Below, piece by piece: positions 1 to 11,420 of a DNA stretch of 64,000 nt. Position numbers and translations under genes: made by a program. The notes under the pieces are model-generated. The model did not search any database, was not told the DNA's origin, and was given only the letters and a program-made list of their open reading frames with translations. Position 1 is the first letter of the stretch; each line of letters begins with the position of its first letter. This DNA is from Gymnopus androsaceus JB14 (taxonomy: Eukaryota; Basidiomycota; Agaricomycetes; Agaricales; Omphalotaceae), in NCBI GenBank assembly GCA_009733575.1, contig ML769503.1, positions 62,001 through 126,000 of the forward strand, in the 5' to 3' direction.

Positions 1-876
1 GGGATATAAATCATAATCATATTGTAGCAGGGCAGAAGTGGAATTACGCGTACTGCATGAAGCAGTCGGAGAGGTTTGACTTCAGCCAACCGCAGGTCTT
101 CTGAAGCCCTAAACAAGTTGGTCTGGTTATACTTATTGAATTTATTTAGCGAGAGGGAAGAAATACTTACGCGTTGATAGTACCAGGCGACCAAAATCGC
201 TCGATACACTCCCCATCTTCAGGATGTAAAGATGTAAGCACCAAAAATAATTTTGTTTGATTTCTCTGAGCACGCTGAATAGGGTGGGTGCGCGGGGGAG
301 AAAAATTGATTGGGACCACTCGATAGTACCTTGGAGACTGAGCAGCCTTGAAACGATGTAAAATACTGGTCAGAAAAGAACGGGTAGTTGGTCAGCATCG
401 CATTACGGTTGGGGGATGCTAGATTTACCTGCTCCAGAAACTGTAAATCCTGATGTCCACCACATTATTCTCAGTATCGAGCTCGTTCCGGTGTCAGACA
501 TGCAAAAGCTGAAGGCAGAGCTTGTTATTGTCTGGCAAGCTCATTCGTGATGAAGTTGTCGATAAATCTGCGTAGCTGACAACGTTTTATATCCACTAGA
601 TGTAGCCAGCCTAATGCTAAATATCCCAATAGTTATCATAGAGCGTTTTGCAAAATATTACGATAAGAATTTGCCCTTGAAAAAAATACAATGGAAAAAT
701 ATTTGGTGAAGATTCTGGCCGGCCCAGCCGTGATGTCGGCAAGTTGGCAAAATAGGTGTTCTTGATTTTCCCCTTCCCCCAGTGCCTATCTGATTCTTTT
801 GCCAAATATCTGGCATATTTATTAGCTTCTGTGTCTTTTGCCAAATATTTGGCATTATCATTAATGCTTAATAAAA
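1..876. other. no gene recognised
   Basis: I see no conserved protein, RNA or repeat structure here apart from two copies of a short motif (TTTTGCCAAATAT followed by TGGCAT) near 796 and 836. The short open frames on the minus strand at 617-861 overlap each other and look like chance. Confidence 0.5.
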
Positions 877-884
877 GTGGCGGG

Positions 885-1158
885 CTGGGCGCTTAGTTTG
901 CACATATGCCTGCCACTGGCCCACTGCTTATGGGCGCTTATTTTCCGAAAAAATGGATTATTGGGTCCCATAAATCCCCAAAAAGTCGCGAAAAATGCTA
1001 AAAATATTCAGGGGGCAGGGTCAGGTGCACTGGCACATGATTTATATATTGGCCCGCTGTTTATGGGTGCTTATTTTCCGAAAAAATGGATTATTGGGTC
1101 CCATAAATCCCCAAAAAATCGCGAAAAATGCTAAAAATATTCAGGGGGCAGATTTTTG
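885..1158. repeat. tandem repeat block, ~125-bp unit (left)
   Basis: Two adjacent copies of a unit that contains GTGCACTGGCACATGATTTA, then a TTATTTTCCGAAAAAATGG stretch, then TCCCATAAATCCCCAAAAA and a TAAAAATATTCAGGGGG end. The same unit resumes at 1978-2665, so the array is split by the left arm of a hAT-like element, a tRNA-like stretch and the assembly gap. Confidence 0.75.
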
Positions 1159-1787
1159 ACATGCCGTAATTTGGAATGTCCATTGAAACTTTCAGGAGTC
1201 TATCAAAAAGAAGGTTGATGAATGGTGTACGTGATATGGTAACGTACTATGTAAATCAACAATGATAATAGTGACGGTATTCAACGCAAATGGGTCACAC
1301 AGCACGTGCGCCAGCTTCATTTGATTCAAGACTTTCAAGCCTTGAACTCACACTTCGCCCAGTCCACCGCCTTCTTTTTCCTTTCACTATTATCTTTGCT
1401 TCGCATCGCAATCTCTTTTTCAATGGCAGGTATGTTTCTATTAATCTATTTTTATTTCTTGAATCGTGGCAATAGAGATGGGCACGAATAGCGAATATTC
1501 ATGAGTATTCATGAATATTTAGCCATTCGTTACTCGCGAATAATGAGTCACGAGTGACGAATATATTCGTTACACGAGTACTTACTCGAGTATAAATAGC
1601 CACTTTGATGTCACAAATATTCGTGGTACTTTATTCATGAATATTCGCGAATATTCGCCGATATCACGTGCTCGTTAGCACGAGCATGTGAGGTATTCAT
1701 TACTTAAGCAAAAATTCAATATATAACTTAATTCGGCTATGTTTGAATATGTATATAATGTTATTGACATGTAACTGTAATAAAATC

Positions 1788-1882
1788 TGTGTGGCTTAGT
1801 GGTTATGGGCGCCGACTCTGGATTAAGGTCAGGCCTTCCTGTGATAGCTGACCAGCAGAGTTCAATTCTCAGTACCGCCACA
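1788..1882 (+). other. tRNA-like sequence with A and B boxes (possible SINE head)
   Basis: TGGCTTAGTGG at about 1790 fits the RNA polymerase III A box, and AGTTCAATTCT about 65 bases downstream is close to the B box with a seven-base TTCAATT T-loop. GTGGC at the start pairs with GCCAC at the end. A full cloverleaf cannot be folded: the anticodon arm has no T33 and the acceptor register conflicts with the A-box register. It is therefore better read as a tRNA-derived repeat or decayed tRNA than a working gene. Confidence 0.35.
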
Positions 1883-1951
1883 ATTTTGTGTCATGTAATA
1901 GTACTCGGAAATGTATACAGACTGTATTTATATTATTATTAAACACTAATA

Positions 1952-1976
1952 NNNNNNNNNNNNNNNNNNNNNNNNN
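1952..1976. other. assembly gap (25 N)
   Basis: A run of 25 unknown bases inside the tandem-repeat block. Its true length is unknown, and repeat collapse is likely here. Confidence 0.98.
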
Positions 1977-1977
1977 C

Positions 1978-2665
1978 CAGTGCACTGGCACATGATTTAT
2001 ATATTAGCCCACTGCTTATGGTTGCTTATTTTCCGAAAAAATGGATTATTGGGTCCCATAAATCCCCAAAAAATCACCAAACATGCTAAAAATATTCAGG
2101 AGACAGGGTCAGGTGCACTGGCACATGATTATATATGTATATACATTGCTGGACCGCTTATTGGCGCTTATTTTCCGAAAAAATAGATTATTGGATCCCA
2201 CAAATCCCCAAAAAATCATGAAAATACTAAAAATATTCAGGGGGTAGGGTCAGGTGCACTGGCACATTATATATATGTATATACATTGCTGGACGCTTAT
2301 TGGCGTTATTTCCGAAAAAATAGATTATTGGATCCCACAAATCCCCAAAAAATCATGAAAATACTAAAAATATTCAGGGGTAGGGTCAGGTGCACTGGCA
2401 CATGATTTATATATGTATATACATTGCTGGACGCCTATGAGCGCTTATTTTCTGGAGAAAGTTGCTTATTGGATTCCATGAATCCCCACAAAATTCATGA
2501 GAAATACTGAGAATTTCAGGGTGGGGATTAGGTGCAATAGCACATGATTTGTTATGTATATAAATATTAAAAATATTCAGGAAGTGTGGGTCAGGTGCAC
2601 TGGCACTTGATTTATGTATGTTATATAGATTTTTGGGTTGCTTATGGGCACTTATTTTCCAAAAA
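1978..2665. repeat. tandem repeat block, ~125-140-bp unit (right)
   Basis: About five further copies of the unit seen at 885-1158, recognised by recurring GGTCAGGTGCACTGGCACAT followed by CGAAAAAAT and ATCCCCAAAAAATCATG. Copies diverge towards the right end, where the unit loses its purine-rich middle. There is no coding potential beyond short frames created by the repeat. Confidence 0.75.
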
Positions 2666-3291
2666 TCTTTCTCTCCCCCTTTTTTTTTATAGTACTTCAA
2701 CATTATTACTTACATGTTCGAGCCTATATTTACTTTATTTGTAATGTTGTTAATTAATCACAAGTATACTCGAGTATTTGTCCTAAAATACTCGTTATTC
2801 ACGAATATCTATTCGCGAATATATGTCTGTACAAATATTCGAGTATATACTCGAGTATAAATAGTGGATTTGAGGTGACAAATATTCGTACCACGAATAA
2901 CGAATATACTCGAGTATGTATTCGTGCCCACCTCTAGTATTGAGAAGGCCAAAGCCAACTCAAGCTCACTGTTCACTACGACGAGCAGATAAGAAGGAGA
3001 TGGAGGAGACTCTTAAATGCCCAAAGCACGAGACTCAAGTCCGCTAAGCGCCTTGCACTGCTGATCAGTGCTGATTGCTGTGGCTTAGGCGCTTAGTGGA
3101 CTTACTCTCAACTCTCACCATCTACTCTCATCATCTGCTCATTGTCGTCGCTAGCATCTGGCACATAAGTGATTGGATTCGTCCTTTCACTGTACAGTTG
3201 GATTTGTCCTTCTGTATTCACTGTTTGGTTGGCTTTGGCTTTCCGAACGTTTACTCGCTCTTGCAACTGCATTTACTCAAAGCTTTCAACA

Positions 3292-6190
3292 ATGGATTCT
3301 CACTCATTAACTTTATCTTTGCCGGAAATAGATCTTCAATGCTGGAATATCTTGCGTACGTACGCCTCTCATGATATGCTCATCGATGAAGTCGAGGCGC
3401 AATTCGGTGGCGTCTTCAAAGATTCCGTCTATAAGTATGACGAATCTTGATGGAGACCTCGAATTGGTAGGATTATGGGCACTGGGACAGACGACTTCAA
3501 TGCCATCCAGGATAACTTGAAGTGGATTGACGATTCAATTTCTGACTTGTCTATGGCATTGTTTATGGCTACAACAACCGGACCACCTTCAGAGTCACCT
3601 CCAGCTCCAGCACCTCTGCCTTCCAGTCATGAGAGGCCAGTTATTGATGTTGATGAGCCTGTCGTTATTGATGTAGATATGGAGCTCAAGCCTGTCTCAG
3701 TCCCATCGAGCTCCTCCAATTCCTCCTCCAATTCCTCCAAGCCAACCAAAGTGAAGACTTCTTTGAAGGATTATGTTGCTTGTAGGAAGCTGCAGCGTGC
3801 AGCTGAAGTGGAAGTCGATCCTCCTCTAGTTCATGCTCCCATTCCTCCAAGTCAAGATCTAGTTCATGAAATGTCACCAATTCAGGTTGAAGAAGCTGGA
3901 AATCTGCGTAAGTACCTTTTATTAACTATAATTCCTACTTGACGCACTAAAGAAAATTCTTACAGTGTCTCCTCCATTGCTGCAGAATCCTGCTCCAAAT
4001 CCTGCTCCTTCCAGTGGCACGAACATTGCTGCTGCTGCTGGTTTGACTATTGCTCGCAATCCGGCTACTGGTTGTAAGTGATTTAGTGCTTGGCTTTTGT
4101 GTGATGTTACTCATTGGAACATTAGCTCTATGTTCTTTCGATGGGTGCGTTGCCACACTCTTTACCAACGTCGGCTTATACATTACAACACCAAACTTGG
4201 ATGTTGTCCATGCACCAATTGCCCACTGCGAGACGCATATGAGGCGACTCAATCATTTTGCAAAGGATGACCTGTTGTACTGGCCCCAGCTGTACCATAA
4301 CACCGTCGCGCATCTTGCAGTCATACCCTGCCCCAACGACTCTCCAGAACATCCTCTTCACTGGGCCTGGTATCACCCAAAACCTGCTGACTTTGAAAGC
4401 ACCAACTTTCCTGGTCTTACAGGCATGGTCTGTCTTGCGCCATCCATCCTTTTGGAAGTAATCTCAATGTGCAGTAACTTCCGTGAGACAATTGCAAAGC
4501 TACCTCAGGAGCATTTGCAGGATGGTTTCATGACTCGCGGTTGCAATCAGCTGCGGAAATACATGGAACGTTTATCGGAACCTGGAGCACGCAACATTGT
4601 TTCTTTGCAGCTCGCCTGCCTGCAGCGCATCTTCCTGGAGACTTATGCTTGTTCTCAGTGGTTAGAGAAGTGGGCTCCGCATCTTAGGGACGTTGACAAT
4701 ACCTTCAAACTAGATCCCCATATCATGGGTGCTTTCACAGGGGACCTCAGCATGGCGGGAGATCTATTTCGATTGGGTATACCTGTTTGGCTTGTGCGCC
4801 GTCTGGAGCATCAGGCAATAACGGAGATACTCCGGTTTGTAGCTCCTCTTGATGAGCAATCCTGGAATTACATGCTCCCTCTTCATGATTTGGAGGAGCC
4901 TCTCAATGTTGCTCATGAAGATCCTCCTCATGCGCTCATCTACAGTGGGCTCCCCAGTACCCACACTCATTATGCTCGCATGAGTATATTTATCCAGCAA
5001 CAGTTTGCTTCATCACTTGTTGGAATGTTTGGAACCCAGGAACCTGTTACTCCTTGTACACCCCGGATGCATCTGAGCTTGACAGTGTCTTCCATACCTT
5101 ATGTTCTTTCTGCAGACCGAGGTCCTACCACTCAGCAGATTAATCTGCTAGATGTTATGAGTTGGGAATGGGTATTGGCTGTGCAGGAAACAAAAATACA
5201 AAAACTCGAAACAGGTGTGTAATTTATTACTTTACTTTATGTTGTTCAATAGTCTAATGTATATTAGGCTTGCCTCAGGGTCCCGTACACCGAGAGCGCA
5301 ACTGTTTCGTCGTGGTGACACATAAGAGCTTTCCGCCTCGCTTGTATTTGTGGGATGAAGCCAGTTGCAGGCTTGTGGAGCTGCAACGCTTTACAGGCCC
5401 CTCTCTCCTTGAGCATTACCTTCCTGATCCCTCCCTCTTTGTTGATCCGAACAATGCACTTAAACCAGCACTAATCCTTTCCTGGCTACGTATTTGCCCT
5501 GTCATTCTCTGGCGGCTTGGTCTTCCTGGTCCACGGTCATTTATAAACAAAAAGTGGCGAGCTATGCTTGAGGCTGCTGATGGTTTCTGCTCCACTTCAC
5601 AAACCCAACAGGAGATATTGAGTGTATTGAGGTCCTTGGTTAAGGGGTCACATTTGACAGGAATTACACTCGATGAAGACAATATCTCTTCCGCATCGGC
5701 ATATTGGAGAGGACAACTTGTTCAGTGCAATGTCTTGGGATCTTTGGATCCTCAAATTGTTTGGGAGATAGTCTGGGAGTTGTATGAGGCTAAATTTTGT
5801 CTGGAGCTGCTGACCATTGATTGACACATGGTACCGGAGCCCAAGGGACATGGCGAGGAAGCAGAGATGTTGAAAGAGGCCTGGTCCGCAAGGGAAGTAG
5901 AAGTTCATCAGTGTTGGCCCGTGCTGGCTCATTGCCCTTGTTGCACACAGCCTGGGTTGTCTGCACACACTAATCAACCGCTGCGTGTTCAATATGTTAA
6001 GCACTGTTCAATCTTGTTAAAGGTTGGCCAGGCAGGAAACCTATTGAGTTGACATGGCCTTTTCCAAAGGAGGATGACAATCTCTGGACACGGGAAGTTG
6101 AGGAGATATTGGCAAACTACTATGTACGTATGTTTGTCAAGGTCTACCATTGGCCCCCCATGATTCCACATGTCCTGCAGGTGTCGGACA
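3292..6190 (+). pseudogene. decayed multi-exon gene of uncharacterised agaricomycete repeat-type family
   Basis: I do not recognise a functional domain. A long protein can be followed over several exons. It has an acidic start (from the ATG at 3292), a Pro/Ser-rich linker, and a large core with motifs such as GAFTGDLSMAGDLFRLGIPV. After a short intron near 5219-5268 comes a second core with PRLYLWDEASCRLVELQRF and WLRICPVILWRLGLPG. An in-frame TGA at 5822-5824, between an Asp and a His codon, looks like a CGA-to-TGA change. About 180 bases on, near 6003, the frame shifts by one and then continues through a VKGWPGRKPIELTWPFP stretch to about 6190. From memory, similar proteins occur in many copies in mushroom genomes, which would fit a mobile or repeat-associated origin. 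Function unknown. Confidence 0.55.
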
Positions 6191-6980
6191 TTTCTTGTGT
6201 AAGTCTTTCTCAATGTGCTGCCTCCTATCCTTGCTCATTCTCCATTAGTTTTACATACCATTCTGCCAATTTGCATGTCATACAAGCGGTTGTATCCAAT
6301 GGAGTCGGCTGGATATTTTGCTTGTTCGTTGTGTGCACTGTACCCTAGATCCACCCCAATTTATCTTACTTTTTTGCTCTACAATGTGTTTTTTTTTAAA
6401 CAATCATACAAAAATTTTAATCCTTAAATATGGGTGAGTGTAAGTGTAAGGCATTAGTTTCTCCTTTGTGTTCTTTGTGTTTCGTTCACGTTATATCTGG
6501 TAGGCTTTCATTTCAGTATCCGATGTAATTTATACTGACAAGAATTATTTCAGATGTCAAATTGTGTTGACAACTAGGCTGAGCTTCTGGTTCATGCCTC
6601 AGAAGAAGCAGGCAAGAGAATTGCTGAACAACTGGCATTGATAATTATGAAAGATATTAAACTCAGCAGACCACTGGTTTTGGACAATGCACTGCCATGT
6701 TGGAGCTCCTTTGAGAACATTGAAAGAAGGGTACAGTGACTGTTCAACTGCTGCTTAAGCAATCTGTTGTACTAAACTTCTTATTCAGGGCATTCAATGC
6801 AACGCCCATGTTGTCAATCTTGTTAGTAACATGTGGTTTAAGCGCTACTGTGGGATAATAGGGGTAGACTAGTATCTAAGATGGGTCATGTATTTAAAAT
6901 TTTATCATATAATTCAGATGACTGAACTACACTACATATGTAAGTAAAAATTTTTGGTTTGTTCTTTGGTCCAGGTCTGC
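6191..6980. other. no gene recognised
   Basis: AT-rich sequence downstream of the decayed gene. I see no open frame with convincing protein character and no clear inverted or tandem repeat. Confidence 0.4.
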
Positions 6981-6983
6981 AGG

Positions 6984-7130
6984 TTACCGACCGGTCAATG
7001 TGAACAATAAAATTGCAACCTGCAACCGGGTATGACCCGTGGGAAACCGGTACCGGGATCTGCAGGTTAAAAAACCGGCCGGTATTCCCACAGGTAAACC
7101 GGCCAGTACCGGGTCAGGACCTGGAGTCAT
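6984..7130. repeat. CCGGT-rich simple repeat block
   Basis: Dense recurrence of ACCGG, CCGGTA and their complements (for example ACCGGTACCGGG and AACCGGCCGGTA) makes several short palindromes. It lies just upstream of the copia Gag-like fragment. Confidence 0.5.
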
Positions 7131-7264
7131 GAGCATCTTTACAGGGCACCGCACCCCAATGTCCATATTCAAATACAGAACCACCCTCTCCACACAGATC
7201 CCCATCGCCATCAGATCCCGGATCACCAGGTGCTTTAATTGCTGATTCCGACGATGACAACGAA

Positions 7265-7435
7265 ATGTCTAAAGCAAACAAAGCCTTTGATAAGGTTACA
7301 ACCTTAAAGTTGGACAGATCAAACTGGGACACGTGGAAAACTCGAGTGGAATTTGCAGCCAGATCTATTGGCTATCAGCGTTATTTGGAATGGAATCCGC
7401 AACCTGATCTTAGTGGTCTATTGTTTGCCACAGGT
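7265..7435 (+). pseudogene. N-terminal fragment of a copia-type Gag
   Basis: The frame from the ATG at 7265 encodes LDRSNWDTWKTRVEFAARS, the L-x-x-x-N-(Y/W)-x-x-W pattern found at the start of Ty1/copia Gag polyproteins (UBN2/DUF4219-like). The similarity ends by about 7430, and no protease, integrase or reverse transcriptase follows. This is a short relic, possibly read into a chance intron after 7430. Confidence 0.5.
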
Positions 7436-7890
7436 AGTTATGAGCTACTTTGTTATACGCTTTCTCTTGGTCTAGCACCACTAACATCCCATTCTTTTCA
7501 GCATACTCTGTGTAATTGTCAGTCTTGTTTGCTCAGCTATTTGCCTGCCCAGCATAAATCCTGCTTGATCTGGGTGGATAATGTCTGGACAAACCATTGT
7601 GAGGCAGATTGCTAGTGCCTTGGTGAAAATCTTGTAGTCAGTGTTTTTTTTTTTTTTGGTGGTATGTGTCCAAAAAGGACTTCAGCCTTCAGTGACTGTG
7701 AAACGGACCCTCCAGCTGCATAGGTAGTTGAAGGGAAAAATCATAGTGACCAACCTTCAGAAAAAGAAAACAAAGGGGAGACTCAAAGCCACCCCGAGGA
7801 AATGCACTATTGCACACAGCTCTCACTGTAGTGTGGGGCTTTGGGCATGCCAGACCGATGGTGTTGTCCTTGGCAGGCAGCATAGAATCC

Positions 7891-8857
7891 TCAGTTTAAT
7901 ATATGCGGCCTATATTGCTTGTAGTCAGTGTTCAGTAGGGTGATTGGCCTATAGTTGCTAATTTGAATCCAGTCTCCTTTTTGGGAGATGGGGCATATCC
8001 AACCTTCAGCAAGATTTGTTGTTTTGTCTATGCCATATTCCTGTCTATCATTATATGCTGCTAGCAACAGTTCAATAATATCAAATGATTCTGTATTCTC
8101 TTGTTTATTGTTTTGTCTGAAGATGTCTGCTTGCGAATTCCAGAATTTGTAAGTTAGGCCATTTATTCCCACCACGCTACCATTCTTTGAGTTTTTTAGG
8201 GCAAACTCAATTTCCTCATGGATGAGCTCTTTACCAACTCCTTTTGCCATTTTTTGGGAGTGCTTTTCATACTCAGGTCTTGGGAGTAATGGTGGTTCCC
8301 CACCCTGTGGATGTCCCTCAGTAGGTTTTTCCAGTGCATGTAAAATATCTCTAGGCTTGTGTTCTTTATTGGCTCTCACCCATTCCTTACAGATTGTCTC
8401 ACCCATTAGTCAGTCTTGAGCAGCACTGTGTTGTTTTTGCATGCACCTCAATAGTTTTAAGTTTTCTCTCAAGGTCATGGATTGCAGAAGACTTTTCCCA
8501 ATCTTGCAGTGTATTAGCCAGGTCATTGCTAATCTTTTGTGTTTCCTTCTTAATCTTGGCTGGCTCCTGCTGGTAGGTTGAAATGTTTGACTTTTCTATC
8601 TCACAAGCTTTTTTAATGATGGCTTTTTTAAAGGAAGCCAGTATTCTCTGCAGGTTTTGCTCATCCGTTCTCTGTTCCAAAGAGTTGACTTCTTCCAAGG
8701 CCTTTCTCCCTCTACTCTTGGCATAGGCCTTGAACTTCTTGTGTTTAATAATTTGGTTGGAGATTGACCATCTCCCTCTCCCAATCTTCAGAGCTTGCTC
8801 ATGAGCAACTTCTACTGATACCATCTCATGGTCAACTCCATCAATGCCTATCAGCAT
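7891..8857 (-). pseudogene. LINE (non-LTR) retrotransposon remnant, ORF2 linker and start of reverse transcriptase
   Basis: Two overlapping minus-strand frames form one broken protein. The upstream part (8857 to about 8399) is a Lys/Glu-rich coiled segment ending in SRLTNG. The downstream part (about 8406 to 7891) starts with ETICKEWVRANKEHKPRD and reaches the first reverse-transcriptase blocks, GWICPISQKGDWIQISNYRP followed by ITLLNTDYK. This is the RT0/RT1 region of non-LTR elements. The join at about 8400 is a one-base shift in a GGG run. The catalytic FADD region, RNase H and 3' tail are missing, so the copy is truncated at both ends. Confidence 0.7.
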
Positions 8858-8859
8858 TA

Positions 8860-9455
8860 TCTTCCACTGTCTTGTGGTTCAGGTTGCAGGTCACATTTTG
8901 AACTCTTTTGGTGTGACATGCCCGGAATTGCCTCAAAAATGCAAGATTTTGGTCTAAAATGGGTTGATCACAATTGCAAGGGCCCACCAAATCAATTGAA
9001 ATGTACAGTTTAGCATGTCCTAAGTACTTTAACAGCCTACATTACATATAAATTGCCAGCTGAAGCTACGTGAGCTTGCATTCGGCTAGCATAAGCGAAA
9101 GATAAGGAAAGATGGTCAGCAGAAACATGGAGTCGCCGGCATATTCACATTGGCGTGGCCTACAGCACGGGTTAGAATAAGCAAGGTGACATGTGCATCC
9201 TTGCCGTAAGAATTATCTTTCTCCTTGCTGCACTCATCTTGCGGGAGCCATAGACTTCTACTCTGCCCCCTGCTCTTTTCTCCTACTCCTTTCTCAGCCA
9301 TATCTTATGGCTTTTTTATGGATCTAAATGCTAAATGCTACTACTTCCCTACCTTCTCTGGCCGTAAGATATTGAGACAAGTATCCTTCAATACAGGATG
9401 AGTGCAGCAAACCTATTTCTTTAGCCTTGAATGAGTAACTGGGGAATAACTTTCA
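8860..9455. other. no gene recognised
   Basis: I see no conserved coding sequence. A small palindromic stretch (GCTAGCATAAGC) lies near 9083, and the rest is unremarkable. Confidence 0.4.
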
Positions 9456-9639
9456 GTGAGATTTATAATACCAATCCCCTTCCTCTCCACTTTCTCCCTC
9501 TGCCTAGTTGCACAACTTTGGCATTATCCAGTTGTTGTTTTGGCTCCTGTTTGGGGTTTCTTCAGATGCTATCCTCATTTGAGGACAGTAGATGGTTTAT
9601 TTCACCTTCTCCTCCAGTTGGCCAGACTGTTTGTTCTGG

Positions 9640-10445
9640 TTAACACCCTGCTGGCTGGAATTTCTGGTTCAGTTGGCCTCTTCTCACTGGTCAGCCTCTT
9701 TGGTCTGACTAGTACTCTGCTGACTGGACTTTTGGGTCCAGTTGGTTTCCTCTTGCTGGTTGGCCTTTTGGTCCAGCCAGTATTCCTCTCAGTGGTCGGC
9801 CTTTTCGTCCACCCAGCATCCTGCCAACTTCTAGTTGGTCTCCTCTCACTGGTCGGCCTTTTTAGGTCTGGCCAGCACCCTGCCAATTGGACTTTTGGGT
9901 CCAGTGGGTGTCCTCTTACTGGTCAGCCTCTTTGGTATGGCCAGCACCCTGCCAACTGGACTTTTGGGTCCATTTGGTCTCCTCTCACTGGTCAGCCTTT
10001 TGGTCTGGCCAGCACCCTGCCAACTGGACTTTCATCTAGTTGGTCTCCTCTTGCTGGTTGGCCTTTTTGGTCTGGCCAGCACCCTGCCAACTGGACTTTA
10101 GGGTCCAGTTGGTCTCCTCTTGCTGGTCGGCCTTTTGGTCTGGCCAGCACCCTGCCAACTTGGACTTTTGGGTCCAGTTGGTCTCCTCTTGCTGGTCAGC
10201 CTTTTTGGTCCAGCAAGCACCCTGCTGACTGGACTTTTGGGTCTAGTTGGTCTCCTCTTGTTGATTGGACTTTCTGTCCATTCAGCCTCCTCTCGCTAGC
10301 CAGCCTCTTGGGTCTGGTCAGCACCCTGCCAATCAGACTCTTGGGTCTGGTGGGCCTCCTCTTGTTGTTCAGACTTTATGCCTGTTCAGCCTCCTCTCGT
10401 TGGCCAGACTTCTGGTCCGGTCAACACCCCGCTGGTGAAACTATC
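9640..10445. repeat. minisatellite, ~67-bp unit, about 12 copies
   Basis: The core unit contains CCAGCACCCTGCCAACTGGA, then CTTTTGGGTCCAGTTGG, then TCTCCTCTTGCTGGTCGGCC. Successive CAGCACCCTGCC starts at 10010, 10077 and 10145 give a period of 67-68 bp. Because that is not a multiple of three but varies by a base, a 353-codon frame (9456-10517) stays open through the array in alternating phases, giving a Trp/Pro/Gly/Ser-rich translation. I see no conserved flanking protein or clear start, so this is annotated as repeat DNA rather than a gene. Confidence 0.8.
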
Positions 10446-10517
10446 TGCTCAATCAGCCTCCTCTCATTTCTTTCAGCTTTCATTTGGCATTTGTCTTGTG
10501 AAGCATATTTCATTTAA

Positions 10518-10826
10518 TTTCTCTTATTATTTACATGTCTGGTATTTGAGTACCAGGTGAGTCTCAGAATGTGCATTTCACTGACTTCCTAGGTTTGGCA
10601 CCATATCCGGATCAATACACTCACAGACAGTTAGGTCAGGTGTGCACATATCACCGGGAGTTTGGAGCAACAATGTTCTGCAAGCCTCTTTTGGTGGTGT
10701 TTTGGTCTGTTTCAGTCACCTTTGGATTCATCCCTCAAGCAAGCGTTGCTCTGGGGAGCCTTACTCCTGTTTGGTGTGCTCGGGTCTCATCCTCATGCTT
10801 CCTTCTCACCTGAGGCTCTAGCCTTA
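10518..10826. other. no gene recognised
   Basis: Sequence between the minisatellite and the TIR element. Short frames only, with no repeat or conserved protein seen. Confidence 0.4.
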
Positions 10827-11420
10827 TTAAAATAAAGCCCAACAACTTGTCGTAGGTGCATTTTAATATTTGCGACAGCTATATAGAGCCTACAGTACTG
10901 ACAGGGGAACCCTAACCACAGTATGATAAGATGGGGCCATATCTCAGGAACAAGGGACCGTGAGAAAAAACGGAAAAGGCTACACCCCGTTATTTTCGGC
11001 CCTCTTTCTGATCGTGGTATCTATTTAACCCTAACCTATGTGCACTGTTTGTTTGGCACTGTTTTGGTCAGGTCTTGTTAGGGTAAGCACTTGTGCTTAC
11101 CCTAACATAGAGACCTGATCAAAACAGTGCCAAACAAACAGTGCACATAGGTTAGGGTTAGGGTGGTTAGGGTTTAGGGGTTGAGGATAAAAATGGGGAT
11201 GTGGGGGCTTGCCCCCACTGTTATAATATTAGTCATCATTAGGGTTAGGATACAAGGTAGGGTTAGGGTTGGGTGCAGGTGACCTGTACAAGCATGAGAA
11301 AAGTGTCCTTTTTTTCCCACGGGCTCTCATTCTCTCTGTATAGATATTACAACTTTGGTGCTGACAAGTTGTCCCAAATATTAAAATGCACCTCCGAGAA
11401 CTTGTCGGGGTTTATTTTAA
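10827..11420. mobile_element. non-autonomous TIR element flanked by TA, carrying telomere-like runs
   Basis: The left end TTAAAATAAAGCCC is matched in reverse complement at the right end, and imperfect inverted termini extend for about 50 bases, including GGTGCATTTTAATATTTG. TA dinucleotides flank both sides (10825-10826 and 11421-11422), as in Tc1/mariner-like MITEs. Inside are a long palindrome (11027-11159) and several TTAGGG/CCCTAA-like runs (about 11027-11035, 11151-11177, 11238-11272). No transposase is encoded. The 594-bp length and TA flanks support a MITE; the family is not established. Confidence 0.65.
11027..11159. repeat. 133-bp palindrome with nested inner hairpin
   Basis: Bases 11027-11075 pair with 11111-11159 over 49 positions with a single G/T mismatch (11067/11119). 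Inside the loop, 11076-11090 pair perfectly with 11093-11107, leaving a two-base turn. The outer tips are AACCCTAACC and GGTTAGGGTT, which resemble telomere repeats. Such a sequence could extrude as a cruciform. Confidence 0.9.

Larger units (their letters stand above)
1473..2936. mobile_element. composite bounded by hAT-like GGGCACGAATA inverted termini
   Basis: The left end reads TAGAGATGGGCACGAATA and the right end is the reverse complement of TAGAGGTGGGCACGAATA. This form resembles hAT termini. Behind each end lie AT-rich arms made of ATTCG/CGAAT and ACTCGAGTA motifs. The flanking 8-mers (CGTGGCAA and GTATTGAG) do not match, so this is not one clean insertion. The left arm at 1588-1660 also repeats the right arm in direct orientation, so two related elements may have been brought together. 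There is no transposase gene. A third end of the same family lies at 63449. Confidence 0.6.

Noticed and set aside
9456..10517. 353-codon frame over the minisatellite as a gene
   Set aside because: The frame is a by-product of the 67-bp repeat. There is no recognisable domain, and several other frames are equally open.
11027..11280. Chromosome-end or subtelomeric location because of TTAGGG runs
   Set aside because: The runs are short, degenerate and inside a TIR element with TA flanks, and ordinary genes follow on both sides.
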